Of a DNA stretch of 64,000 nucleotides, positions 47,992 through 60,800 are shown in pieces. The stretch spans positions 13,135,982 through 13,199,981 of the forward strand of contig CM072168.1 of NCBI GenBank assembly GCA_036850595.1, written 5' to 3'. Position numbers and translations under genes: made by a program. The DNA is from Rhyacichthys aspro (lineage: Eukaryota; Chordata; Actinopteri; Gobiiformes; Rhyacichthyidae). Each line of letters opens with the position of its first letter. The first letter of the stretch is position 1. Below the pieces are notes generated by a model that was not told the origin of the DNA, did not search any database, and saw only the letters and a program-made list of their open reading frames with translations.

Positions 47992-50900
47992 ATGAACGCT
48001 TTGCCAACGATACCACAGCAGGTAACACTAAACAAAAAGTTGAACTTTTGTCAAATCACGTCGTTGTCCTGTCTTTCACACGTGTTAGCTGGTCGTCACA
48101 TGGCGCTGTCTGCGGCTCAAGTCTTATCTCTGAATGTTTGAATTATATGTATCGTAACCGTGTGGATGTTTTCTTCTTTTTCAGACAGCGTGGTCTTACT
48201 GTCCTTGCACCTTAAATCAAGAAGTGAGGACGAGAGCACATGCTTGCGTGCTAAATGACTATCCCTCCATCCTGGTGCCAACGCCTGCAATACCCTTCTA
48301 CTACAGAACAGCCAGTGAAGATCCAAGTAAGTTACAAAAAACAACACTTAAAGTCCCGGTCTGTCAAAAGGTAACCCTAAACATGGTGATTTGAGGGAAT
48401 AGTGAAAGAAAAAAAGACGTGTTATTATGTCATGATGCATTTATATCTATACCTTTTTTGTCCATGAACAGGATATTGCAGAAAGGTCTTTCTGAGGAGG
48501 TGTGTCTTTAGATTGATTGAGGAGAATATCTACCTGGCTCTAACTGACCCTAAGCTTCTGGGCTGGTTTCTTGGCTTGTCTCCTGAAGACAGAAAGATTA
48601 TACAAGGTCAAGGCCAATTTTTTTTGCAAAGCTAAATTTTAAGCCATTTAAAATTTCAGTGCATCACCTTTAATTTAAGTTTCTGTTGTTCATAACATCT
48701 AAATGATTTTGTAATTGCAATACTACTAAATAAATGCGTTGCCTGATGTCAAATGGTTGAAAAAACATGTCAAAAACATTCTGTGAACCAGCCTTCACGT
48801 CAATAAAATATATTTTCTTTCTTTTTTTTCCCCCTAGATGAAGGAGGCCTGAACCCGTTTCTGAGAGGTCATCCTGCCTTAGGTCTGACAAAGCATCATG
48901 TCTATCTGAGAAGTAAGTCTCTTAAGGTGAACTGAAATAAATGGGCTTTTGATTATAGCTTTTTGATAAATTTAATCCTGTGCTTCAAATTTAGCGGGAC
49001 TTATGTTTATTCTCAGCAGTGCCCACTAAATGCTTGTTTATTACCTAACAGGACCTTAAGCTGAATGGTCTATTATCTATATCTAACATTTTATTTATTT
49101 ATTTACACAATTATTGATTGTCTGAGAGTTTAGCTTTTATTTTTCTCTCCTTCCCCTCTTTAGAGACTGTTCCTGAGGGGGCAAGAGGGAATTTATCTTT
49201 GTGGGGTAGTAGTGTGAACAGTTACAGCCAACAGCAGGACAGCTTCTACACAACCTACAACAGCCCTTTTCCACAGATAGAGCACCCACAAGCATCTCAA
49301 GTAAGAAATGTCTCTCATACCATGTGTTTCTGTCTCACTCTGCAATGCTCAGTTCAAATATTCACATAAGTTTGCCTTGAGTGGGTTGCACCATATACAA
49401 ATGACTTCATGTCAGCACAGTTTTTCAAGCAGTTTCTGGTCAGTCTAGGTGATTTTTTTGTGACCCTCTTGGCCTTCTTGCCAAATTAGAGGGGTTTTAA
49501 TTACTTGTACACAACTGGCAGGTGTGTTGCAGGAAAGATTACAGGCTCTTTACTCTATCACAAAGTAATGTCAAGATCAAGGCAATGGGTCTAGGAGTTG
49601 TGTGGGTCAAGATTTGTTTAGTGAATGTTCTGCTGTACTTTCTGAGCTAGCCTCTACATCCTCTAGGATAGCAATTTAACTTGGGATTCCCTAACCCTAA
49701 GCAAGTCAACAGTAATAAACTGCCTGAAATGTATTTTTTTGTACTGTCGTAGCCAAGTGAACTGACATTGCAGATGGCGAATAGTGGCAGTCGTTATGTT
49801 TTCAAAAACTCAGAACCCCTGGCAAATTTCTCTTTGGATATGGAGTTGGAGAAACGCATACAAGGGGAAAATGACCAAATCAGTTCAGTCAAGTAAGTGC
49901 ATATAACACAGTTACAGTAAGTCTACAATATTGCATTCAATTTCAAAATGCAGGACAAAATTGTTTGTCACAGGTCAGCTGTGGGAAAAGAGTTTTCTAC
50001 TGAATGTTCCGGCTTTGAGAGTGGCCACCTGAATAGCACAGAGCCTCCCAGCAACAGCAAAAAATTTTTACGGGGGTCTGAAGATGAAACAAACTTAAGT
50101 TTAAATGAAGACACCTTCTATAGCATCATGAAGGAAGATAAAAGCGTACTGATGTGTTACCCAAAAGAAGGTCCTGAAACAAACACCACAGGGTTTCACT
50201 CAGAAGAAGTCAGCTCTGAAATCAAAGCCCTAGTCTCTAGTAACACTGAAAAGTCTGTCATCAGGACCACAGCAGAGAAGTCCACCTCCGCCATGATCTC
50301 TGTTTGTACTTGTGACGTGATGGTTGGCACTGAGCAGCCATTTACCTCGTCCGCTCTCACTCAAACTGAAGAATCACAAACAGCTGATAAGCATGTCAAT
50401 ACTGAAGTCTGTATGTCAGACCTGGACTATCTCACCAAGGTAAAATGTAATTAAAAAATGTAAGTAGGCATTAATAGCTCTCTGACACTCTCTATTTCTA
50501 TTAGGAATACATTACAATCAAGACGGAAAGGGATGAACTTCTAGAAAAGGTTAACATGCAAAGGTAATGTGATAGGTGCATTGTATTTAACTAAACATTA
50601 GACAGACTTGTTCTCTTAGTGTGTAGACTGCATTGCACAAATTCTTTTTTGTATTTTCTGTACTGTTACAGCTTTTTGACCGTCTAATCAAACTGTGTTA
50701 AAGCCAACACTGTTGTTTGTTTGAGGTTTTTGTTTTTTGTTTTTTTTACTCTTGCTGTGCTAGGACCAAATCCCCTTCTGCAAAAATTGTAAATGACCTA
50801 AAAATACTGGAAAGTGACTATAACAAAAAGAGAGAAAAGATCCTAGCTGGGATTTCTCTTCAGGACGATAAGCCACTGTCTCTTGACTCAGAAGAAACAA

Positions 50901-52850
50901 CAACAACTTGCATCCAAACAAAGGTGGGATGTATAATAAAAAAAAACATTTGAATACAACATTTTATGCTGTGTATGTAAAAATAGTTATTCTATTCTTC
51001 CAGAAGATTTTTAATGTTGGACTCGGGTATGTTGCTTATACATGGCTTTATCTCTGCCATTCAGTGTATCCTTTGTCTACTTGTATTGCTGTAATGTTTT
51101 GTCTGATCCAGCTCTTCTCAGCACCAGGATAATGGACCATGTGGACAAACCAGTCCTAACTGTGAAAACACCAAAGGGAGCAAGGCAAGTTTATTCCTAT
51201 GAAAACAAACTTTTGCTATCTCTTAACTTTAAAGCTTTAAAGATGTAATTAATATATATGCTTAGATCTGGTGTTTGACTGTGTATGTGCAAAGCAATAA
51301 ATACACACTACAAATGACACACGTGTCACAAAGCACAGGGATCTAAAATGTAATCTAGGCATTTAATGAGAACCTAGATTTATTTCATGTCTAAAGCCAC
51401 ACATCTTTCTTTTCTGTTTGGCTGATACATGCTGACATTGTGCATTGAGAGATGACTGAGAATCGAAGTTATTAAAGTGTATTTTTCTACAGGACAGCCA
51501 GAAAGTGAGAGATGCTCCCAAAACTGACCCCATTAAAATTAAGAGGACTGTCACACATGTCCCGAAGGACAAAGGCAAAAATCTCAGACCAGAAGGAAAA
51601 TATAATGTTTTGATTTATGTTGTGGATTTGAGCTAAATTTCTCTTTTTTTGTTCTATGGATTTATAGATTTAAACGCAAGTGAAGCATGGTATGATGCAG
51701 AAGAAGACCTACCTTCAGTGATTTGCGAGATGCAGGAAAACTTAACAGAGGCTAAAGAATACATTGGAGATAGTAAGCAGGCTGTCATTATGTACAGCTT
51801 AGTAAAGTTATTTCAGATCAAATTGTAATTTTCTGGCTAACAGATTTGGCAAGTGATGAGCAGAAGACTATGAGTGCTGTCCTCTGTGTTTCTGGTCTAC
51901 CCAATAATGTCACTGAGGTGAGTGCCTATGTGTTTTTAGGTGAGAAAGTTTGTACAAGGGTTCAACATTTTTCACAATATTCAGCAGAGGGAAATATAAA
52001 CCACAAATTATTTAATGTTCATCTTGATTTCAGAGTGATGTGATGCTTTGGTTTGAAAAGTATCTTGTATCTGAGGTTCACATCTCTACTTTAAAAGAGC
52101 TGAGGTATTAAGATTGTCTTGAATGGCTAGAACTACTGTCACATTTCAGTTCTTAATAAGGCAGCTACAGTGTAACAAGTGCCCGTCTTATTGTCTTCCT
52201 GTCTAGTGTTGCCATAGTGACAGTAGGAAGCCACCAGTCTGCTGAAACTGCAGCAAGAGAGCTAAATGGCACAACAATTAAAGGCCGTACTGTACAAGTG
52301 GACCGTATTAACACAGGTCGCCAGGAATATCAGGATCAAGCCTCCACCTGCACCAGTGACCCGGAGCCTTTAAGTAGCTCAAGCAAGAACAACAATCAGG
52401 TCAACATAACTTTTTTTTTCTATTCTGCTCAGTGTCAATGTTTTTGTTGGTATTGTTGGATGATCCCCTTTCAAATTTTGTTATTGCTTGAGGTTACATT
52501 TAGCTTTTTGTTGCTTCTGTTTCTGTTGCCTGTCTTCCCACTAGTCAACAACTGACCTGTCATCACTGACCTCTAGTTCAACAAAGAAGAAGGTGGTATG
52601 TATCTCACCCACGGCACAGGAAACCTTTGTGCCCCAACACTACGGTGCCATGGGCAGCTTTGACATCCTCATGTCAGATCTAACACAGCGCCATCCAAAT
52701 GTGGGAAGGCAGAGAATTGTGGATGCTCTGCTGGAGCTAAGGGCCAAATACCGGGGTGTCCTCAGCGGGCTGCCCCTGAGGGTCATCAGGGAGATGACAT
52801 CTGATCTTCTGACCCGGCCTGCAGCGTGCAAAGAAGCACAGATTTGTTAA
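47992..52850 (+). CDS. rbm44: RNA-binding protein 44-like, complete
   Basis: A probable germ-cell RNA-binding protein; mammalian RBM44 is a testis cytoplasmic and intercellular-bridge protein. Exons: 47992-48021, 48185-48326, 48472-48606, 48838-48912, 49164-49300, 49753-49892, 49974-50439, 50505-50563, 50764-50923, 51122-51184, 51493-51574, 51668-51772, 51844-51917, 52034-52104, 52207-52399, 52545-52850. They give 745 aa in one frame. N-terminal globular segment about 58-127 (EEGGL-like EGGLNPFLRGHP); low-complexity middle 129-375 with CTCDVMVGT and VNTEVCMSDLDYLTK, the motifs that suggest RBM44; possible coiled coil 376-425; RRM about 543-615 with RNP2-like LCVSGL. RNP1 (SVAIVTV) lacks the usual aromatic residues. 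The C-terminal helical domain at about 660-730 is of the type shared with TTC3 and DZIP3. Introns after 51184 and 51574 seem to start with GC. The start ATG is the only upstream in-frame choice seen; an extra 5' exon is possible. Confidence 0.82.
51185..51667 (+). other. rbm44: Region of two apparent GC-AG introns in rbm44
   Basis: The donor after exon 51122-51184 reads AAG|GCAAGT, the strong consensus for GC donors. The next exon, 51493-51574, is open only in phase 0. The following exon, 51668-51772, is open only if entered in phase 1. The sole donor giving phase 1 is AAAG|GCAAAA at 51575, because every GT in that stretch falls in phase 0. The 63-bp exon 51122-51184 is in phase 0 at both ends and could be skipped without a frameshift. 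Confidence 0.6.
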
Positions 52851-53098
52851 AAAAGAATCTAAAAAGTGATGTCAGTGATGTGAAAAAACAGGCCTAGTTT
52901 TAGTTGTTTTTTTTAAGGTAAAAACATTTCTTAATCTTAATGTTTGAGGGAAACATTGATCTCTGTTTTGCAGTAATTTGAGCATTAAAAATGTGTTGCA
53001 ACTTGTTATAGAGTTACATACTAAGTAATTTCTGTATTTTTTCTGAAGGAGTAAGTTTGATTTGTTACTAAATACTGCATTCTCAGTTGACCAATAAA
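52851..53098 (+). other. rbm44: rbm44 3' UTR with poly(A) signal
   Basis: A short AT-rich 3' UTR ends at AATAAA (53093-53098), with a GTGTTGTT element directly after it. It is compact compared with the etv5 3' UTR. Confidence 0.65.
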
Positions 53099-53702
53099 GG
53101 TGTTGTTCAGCTTATGTGTCCTTCTCCACTGACTTACTATCTTAAAAGAATATAACACTTCCTTTACTGCAATATATGTAAACAAACACAATGGTTGACA
53201 CAACTGAATACAATAATAAATCAATAACTACTGTTATCATCTATTTCTTGGATTTTCGCACTTTTCCGCGGTCAACTACTGTGTCAGGGTGGGGGAACTT
53301 TTTTAATGTTAATTCCGACACAACCGGGGGGGGGCCCTTTTTTTTGCTCCACTACATCAACTTTTTTCTTCATTGTCCTGGATGACTGAGAAGCTCCACA
53401 GTCAAGAAGGAGATTAACTGTGATTAAAAGAGGTGTGCATCATTCTACCAGATTTGTGTTAAAGGAATTAAGTGATTTGAGGTGACTGTCACAGGACTCA
53501 GGAACTATTGAAAGAAATTGACCATGTTTAGTTATAAAAATTAATATATCCATAAGACAGGAAAGATACAATAACTAATATCTTCTTACAAACGCCATCC
53601 CCCGTCATAGTCCTATAATCTATAGTTTATTGACGGTCCCTAAGTGTAAATGCTCCGTACTAAGAGCGGAGCTTCCAGCGTGAGTTCCCCGTAACCCCGA
53701 CA
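53099..53702. other. Intergenic DNA rbm44 to hAT element
   Basis: About 600 bp without a gene. It includes a run of G followed by CCC and T (about 53326-53344) and otherwise nothing recognised. Confidence 0.5.
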
Positions 53703-53710
53703 CAGTAGAC

Positions 53711-54154
53711 CAGACCTGGGCATTTTAAGGCCCAGGGGCCACATCAGGCCCTCGACCCTCCTCTGTCTGGCCCTCGACTTTTCAGAAAGGAATTAATACA
53801 TGTATCTTACAGAACAGAATACAAACATAATACTTTTATGTTGAACGGAAAACCCTTATTAAAGTCCTGGTAATTTAGGAAAACTATTTAGCCTTTTTGG
53901 AAGGACGTTATATTTTTTCTAGGAGACTAGACTTAACTTTGTTTTTTGAGTCTTTTTATGTCAATAAATGTTGACAGGCTTTTTAGAACAAATGGAAAGA
54001 GTAGACTTAAACAGAGGAATAATGTAACAGTGGTATATTTACAATTTTTCTTTGTTTAAACTTTAAAGAATATGTCTTTTTTTAGCGTAGTACGTTGGCC
54101 CGGCCCACAATCCCGGGTTCTAATTCCTTCGAGAAAAATAATTGCCCACCCCTG
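53711..54154. mobile_element. Non-autonomous hAT-type transposon with 8-bp target duplication
   Basis: The ends read CAGACCTGGGCA on the left and, as the inverse of the right end, CAGGGGTGGGCA. These are short CAG...TGGGCA inverted repeats of hAT style. The flanks carry a perfect 8-bp duplication, CAGTAGAC, at 53703-53710 and 54155-54162. The left part has a GGCCC-rich segment (AAGGCCCAGGGGCCACATCA) typical of a fish/vertebrate hAT group. At 444 bp it has no transposase frame. It sits about 0.7 kb upstream of the itgb5 start codon. Confidence 0.92.
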
Positions 54155-54162
54155 CAGTAGAC

Positions 54163-54868
54163 GGTCACAGACAAGGCAACCTCTTGGTGACAACGTCAAA
54201 CTAACTTCATCGCGGTTGCCGCCACTAGGTGTCCGCACTAGCGCGCTCTCGTTCACCAGAGCGAGCTGCCTCTGCCTGAGCTCCAAAAGCAGTGAACGGG
54301 TTAACGTAATCCCTCGTAGGGAATGGGCGGAGATTCATGTGGGACGCAAACCGGACAAACGACCAAGCAACACAAATTGGTGAAAGGAAAGAAAGGAAAT
54401 CACAGTAGGAGCCTGTGTCCTAAACCATTTAGGTGTTTGGATTATAACCTTGGCATACGTTTGGAAGGGTAGCCGACGGAGTGAGAGGTCTTCAGACATG
54501 GAGAAGATAATCGATATTTCTTGTCAGTTTTGGGTGAAGGAGTCAAGACGTGGAAGGTTGTAGACACGTCCAAACAGAGAAAGTCAGTCGTATTGGACTA
54601 GAGAAAGAAGATCAACAGGACGGCGTGGTGCGCTCTCTGCACATACCCAAACAATGGGAAGCTGTCATGGATCCTTAATTTGGAGCAAAAAATAGCTGCG
54701 GTGCGGTGCTGTAATGGAGTAATTACAATTCTCCGTGGTGTTTTGCACCGACCGAGAGGATCTAAACAAATGAGCGCTCGGATGGTATTGTATAAATTGG
54801 TGTAGACTGCGCTAATAGACACAAATCCAATCATTAAGCAAGCGTCGGTTTGCAACGCGAGTGGCACC
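54163..54868 (+). promoter_or_regulatory. itgb5: Putative itgb5 promoter and 5' UTR
   Basis: DNA between the hAT element and the itgb5 ATG is richer in CpG (for example around 54210-54260 and 54690-54770) than the surroundings. A CTCF-like CCACTAGGTGTC (54222-54233) lies within it. An opposite-strand open frame (54598-54942) overlaps the first coding exon and is not supported. The transcription start cannot be fixed. Confidence 0.45.
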
Positions 54869-57800
54869 ATGTGGAGCCTATGGACGTGGATGCAGCGAGC
54901 GGCTTTGTGTTGCGTGCTTCTGGAAACCTTTCTGCACAGCACTTGGGGTAAGACAATGCGAGATTGTGTGCTTACAAATAAATGGACTCTTATCAGGAAT
55001 TAGACAGTTGATGTTGCAACAATCTTTTGTGTTGTCAGGCTTCACGCATTCATTTTGGGGCAGTTGTGCTCACTGACACATTGGGTTAATGCATTTGTTT
55101 ACATGTACAAGTCCAGCCATCGCTGTGTTAGAGAGATGACACTGATAGATAAGTAGGTTTTGTGTACATTTTGTTCTGTTTGACTTTCCTATCATAATTT
55201 AATGTAATGTAATCCTTAATATTCTTCACAGGCGTTTGCAGGCCTTTTAATTCATGTGTTGCTCTCTAATGAAATGATTAATGACCAATCAGATGCTTTA
55301 TTATGTTGACTGGCATGTTTGTTTTTAAAGCCATTGCCACTGGAAAAACCAGCAAGTGTCACAGCGAATTATAAACCTGTCCAGAGTATATAAAGAGAAG
55401 TGTAGAAGCAATGTACTTTTTTTACACTGTCCTACTGATATTTTTATTATCTTTTGTCAGGTCTCAACATGTGCATGAGTGGCAGCGCTACCTCCTGTGA
55501 AGAATGTCTCCTCATTCATCCAAGTTGCGCCTGGTGCGCACAAGAGGTATGACTTTTACCCATGTCTTTGTGTTTTGCTGAAAAGAACAATAAACACATG
55601 CAAACTGATCATTCGCTGTTGTCAAGGAGCCAAATGTTGCCTTGTCAGGTGTCACAAATCTGTTTGTCTTTTTTTAGGATTTTGGAATTGGACGCACTCT
55701 GCCATCTCGATGTGATTTCAGTTCAAATCTAGTGAAAAGGGGCTGTGACACAAGGTACATTGAGTTCCCCAAGAGTAGCATTTCTGTGCTGCAGAATGAA
55801 GTTCTGAGCACCAAGGGCTCCGGATGGACTCAGCATAATGTTGTCCAGATCATGCCTCAGAAGATTTCTCTCAGCCTGCGACCAGGTATGCAGAAAGCAT
55901 CATAAATAGTCACAGATTTATTAGGCTGAAAACAACAACAACGGCACACACATTATGTGCAACAAGACTGCAGACTGCAGGAATAGTGGTTGTGGTTTAG
56001 GAGGGAATATATAACAGCTTGATTATTCCTGATTTAACAGTCAAATAATCACAAAGGAGGCTGAAAGTAAATGTTTTGTTACCATTTCTTACATTGACAC
56101 TCTAAACAAGTGCATATTTTATGTGCCGCATGAAGGACAGTGAGATTATGTTTATACATTTATGCATGCTTGTATAACTTCAAGACTAAATAAATATTTT
56201 TCTTGGTGCACATAGGAGACCAGACTTGGTTTGAGCTACAAGTGCGACAGGTTGAGGACTATCCAGTGGATCTCTATTACCTAATGGACCTCTCTCTTTC
56301 CATGAAAGATGATCTGGACACAATCCGTAACTTGGGCACAAAGTTAGCCAATGAAATGGGGAAACTCACCAGCAACTTCAGGCTAGGCTTTGGTTCCTTT
56401 GTGGACAAAAACATGTCTCCTTTCTCATACACTGCACCTAAGTATCAAGAAAATCCTTGTAATGGGTGAGTAGTGTCAACAAGTTTTTGCATTCATGTTT
56501 ACTGATACTAAAAAATGAAAAGGCAAAACAGTGCAGTTCACTCTGTAAACTCTAAAGGGTAGGTTTGATTAGTGTTCTTGAATAAGCCCACTGTGATTCT
56601 CAGTTCCACATAGGCTATTTTAAGCATTTATAAATTATCTAGGAATCATGTACTTGCAAGAATAATTGATTGACATATTTTATAAAGTAAATAAGCAGTT
56701 CCTTTTAAATGGCTCGTCTATGCCCAAACTCTCCTATGTTGTTGATGTGGACAAACTGAAAGAAAGCAGAATAGATAGAGGGTAAAAAGCTGTGGCACAT
56801 GACGTTTGCCCCGGAGGTGAGATTGCACTGCACCATTGCGCATCACTACACATCTGGGTTAGATCCTGGCATGCATGTGTGTGAGTGCCCTTGACACTGC
56901 AAAGCACAGTGGGGGAATGTTTACAGCATGGTTTACCACATTCTGACCTCTGATCAATCAAACCTACATCAGCTATGGCAGTCAAAGCAAAATTACTCTT
57001 TTATTAGGGCTTCTTAAGATCAATGTTTTTATTTCAGACAAAAATCTAACCTAACCTCTGCTCCTGTCATTCCCCTGCACAGATACAAACTGTTCCCCAA
57101 CTGTGTCCCCACCTTTGGTTTCCGTAACATCCTTTCCCTTACGGATAAAGTGGACCGCTTTAATCAAGAGGTGCAAAAGCAGATGGTATCTCGCAACCGG
57201 GATGCACCAGAGGGTGGATTTGATGCTATCTTGCAGGCTGCTGTTTGTAAGGTAATGGGTGTTTTATTTGTCATCTCTTTGTTTATTGTCTAAGCATTCA
57301 TAAAAGTAGAACTTCACTCTTTGAAAGCTACCGAGAAAATACTACATTATTTGTTTCAGAATGGAAGGAAAAGCTATGCCCCCCGTGACTAGCACTTGGC
57401 CTATTTGCTTGTTAATTAAAAGCACCAGGGGGGATAGACAGGAAGTGTTGTCTGGTGCAGCTGGCTAAACATGAAGAAGAGTCACTCGCAGGCCCAGTCA
57501 CATCCCTGTTTCCTCGTCCAATTTAATTGTTTTCTACAGGAAGTGAATGTCTCCCTCCAAGTAGCTCCTGCCTTGTAATTTACTTGAGCTGTACTATTTC
57601 AAACGCTCAGTGGTTACAAACTTGGCTGAGTCTGGCCAAAGGTCTAATCGATGTAGGCTATTCTATTTTCAGGACAGCCATTAGGTGTCTGTGGGTTTGG
57701 TTTGTTGAAATTCATTAATAAGATGTATTTACTTTAATTGCATCATCAATTCTGTGCATATTCCAGTAAATAAGGCCAAACCCTGAATAGTGTATTGTTT

Positions 57801-60800
57801 ATCTGAGCAGCCTTTTCTGTAAGAGTCCACTGGTCAGTCAGCGTTCACAGGGCTGTGTCAGGCTAAATGATGGACAAAGGAACACAAAGCCTCTGTTTTC
57901 TCAGTGGAAAATGTTATGTTTAGGTGCACTCAGTCAGCATTTTTGTCGCATGCACATTTGAACACTGTTTATCCTTTGTTATGGTTCGCCTGTTTGTCGT
58001 CATTCTTTTATTTTTGACCCAAAGCTGTTTCTTAATCATCAGGAAGAAATAGGGTGGAGGAAGGAGGCCTATCACCTGTTGGTGTTTGCCACAGATGACG
58101 TGCCTCACCTTGCTCTGGATGGGAGACTTGGAGGCCTTGTACAGCCTCATGATGGACAGTGTCATCTCAATGAGCAGAATGAGTACAGTGCTTCTACTAA
58201 AATGGTAAGAATCCACTGTAATTTGTGCCATGGTCTAATTTAATACTTTTTCTCTATACTTCAGTCCATATTGCCTTGTTCTAAAGATAAAATTAAATAA
58301 TAAAATATCTGACCTCTTGGGTGCTAAGATTATTAATCAAAACACACCATTTACCTTAATTTTGTTAAGAGCATATATAATAAAAGTTCAAAGATATTTT
58401 ACATAGACATTATTGGTATACATTTTCAACCAGACCATGACTATCCACTGATCTAGACACAGAAGAGTTTCAGTTCATTTTGTCATTAGGTAGATCACAA
58501 AGAAAGTCTTTCACTGTGGTAATTACATATAAGGTTTAAAGTAGCTGCAGCACTAAAACTAAAAAAATGACCAATTTCATGTGAAGTCTGTTTTGCTCCT
58601 ATTAGACTTGATATTTCTTCTCCACCTAAAAGCACAACATAAAAAGTAGCCACATGATAGCCTTATTTATTACCACTATATGGGCTTTAAATATTACAAA
58701 GCAAACTTCTTTTGTAGTTGTATATTCTTTTTGTTTTTACAGTTGTGCCAATAAAACTAAATAAAGCCCATATCTTATACAGCAAGCTCATGCTGATTTC
58801 AAAAGGCTTGGAGAGCAATGTAAACACAACTTTGGGTCACTTAAGTGTTAGCACCATATAACACGCACAATTGAAACCATTTGGGCTCTCTCTTCACAGG
58901 ACTACCCTTCTCTGGCCCTTCTTGGAGAGAAACTGGCAGAAAACAACATCTTTCTCATTTTCGCAGTAACAAAACGGCTGTATGTTATTTATAAGGTACT
59001 GTTACTTGTCTTTCTTTTGGGTAAAAAATGTTTGCTCGTCTAAACTGAAACAACTAATGCTTTCTCTGAATGTGTTCTTTGAAAGAACTTCACAGCTCTA
59101 ATACCCGGGACAACTGTTGAAATCCTGGACCAGGACTCCAAGAATGTCATACAGCTGATCATCAATGCGTACAATGTGAGTCCAAAATATCAAGTGTGGC
59201 GTTTCCTGTTTGTGTGGGAGAGAGTTGGATATCTACAGAAGCATTTGAGAAAACAGATAAGAGGAGGGGAAGGAAAACAGAGGCAGATTCTTTTAAGTCT
59301 TCGCACTGCTGTCACACAGTTAATGAGCCTCCAGCTGGATTTCTCATTTTAGTGAAAGGCTCAGGTCAAACACAAGTCTGTAATGAAACAAGAGGCTCCC
59401 AAAATATAAACCATGTTGTAGGAGAAGCTGTTTTATTGACTATGTTTATGTTCACAATAACTATACAACAATGTGCAAACACCAATATTAATTGAATAAT
59501 ACCACCATGATACCAGTATGATACTTTTTATCAACCTGTAGTAGAGCAACAGCTAAAGCTAACCATATATATAGAGTTGGAAAATAAGCTGCATAAATGA
59601 TGGTTTGGCCATTTCTTTCTGATAAGGTGTAAGGTAACTGCAAATCCAAGTACTACAATGTATTAAATCGCAGATAATTTCTTTTGTGTTTTATTATTAA
59701 CTACCGCAGTATTTATCTATACTTGTGTCTATGTTCCATAACTATTGTAGCTTTAGTCAGTCTTTCCCTTAATATTTTCCTTGTGGGTGTTGAGATTTTT
59801 TTCCCCTTTCCTCAGTTGAAAGGATTTGCATCTTATTTTTCCCTGTGAAATCATACTCTCCACTGTCAAATGTAGACTTGACACAGGGTGTAAGAGTCGG
59901 AGTGGGCCTGAATGAAAAGCTTTGACGTACCAACTCATTAACATTCCTTGCAGCTGCCACATTATATCCACACATGGGCTGCTGTGTACATTGGGTTTGC
60001 CAGAACAACATATTGCACAACACATTTTTCTTCAAGGTATATTGAAGTACAAAGTGGCTGCCTACTGCCATTTTCTAAATGGCTAGAAGAGTTTGGCTAT
60101 GGATGGATGGAGCATTATTTGGGGGATGCATGACCAGGAGCACCAAGTATCAGTGTGATTTACACTTGGCACAGGTACATGGCAGTAAATGCACAAGAAT
60201 GACTTTGCATTGGCGGTGCACATGCTCCTCAGAGACATGCAGCTGGCATTGCGTACAGCTATGGCATTCAAAACTTCACAACCTGCGTTAGTGCACTGTG
60301 TTTGCGGTTGTGGTTGGATTTACTTTAAAAATGTGCCAAACCAGACGATGCATTCCCCATGTTTCACTCTTTTCCACTCAACCAAGGCATAAAGAGATGA
60401 GCTGAGGTGGTTTCTGTAAAAATTTCTTTGTGGGCATGGCAAGTAATGTGGCTGTACTATTGGGACTGTAAAAGATGTCTGTGCATACTAATCTGATGGA
60501 AATGTGCGCACTAGTTCAGACATTGTTGGCAAAAAATGCTTTAAAATTCACATCCCACAAACCCACAATTTTTCTACCATGTGTTCTCCTCAGAATATCC
60601 GCTCTAAAGTGGAGCTGTCAGTGTGGGACCACCCTGAGGACATTAGCCTTTCCTTCACCGCCACCTGTCAGGATGGAAAGCCACTGCCGGGCCTCAGGAA
60701 GTGTGCCGACTTGAAGATTGGAGATACTGTGAGTGTATAAATTACCTCCTTTATAAATGTATTGTGCTTCCTGTTGGCCACAAAATACAGTAACTTATAG

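Noticed and set aside
52583..52622. GTATGT...CAG mini-intron in the last rbm44 exon
   Set aside because: It would be only about 30 bp, too short for a vertebrate intron. The frame reads through it.
54598..54942. 114-codon open frame on the - strand
   Set aside because: Antisense to the itgb5 5' UTR and first coding exon; no support.
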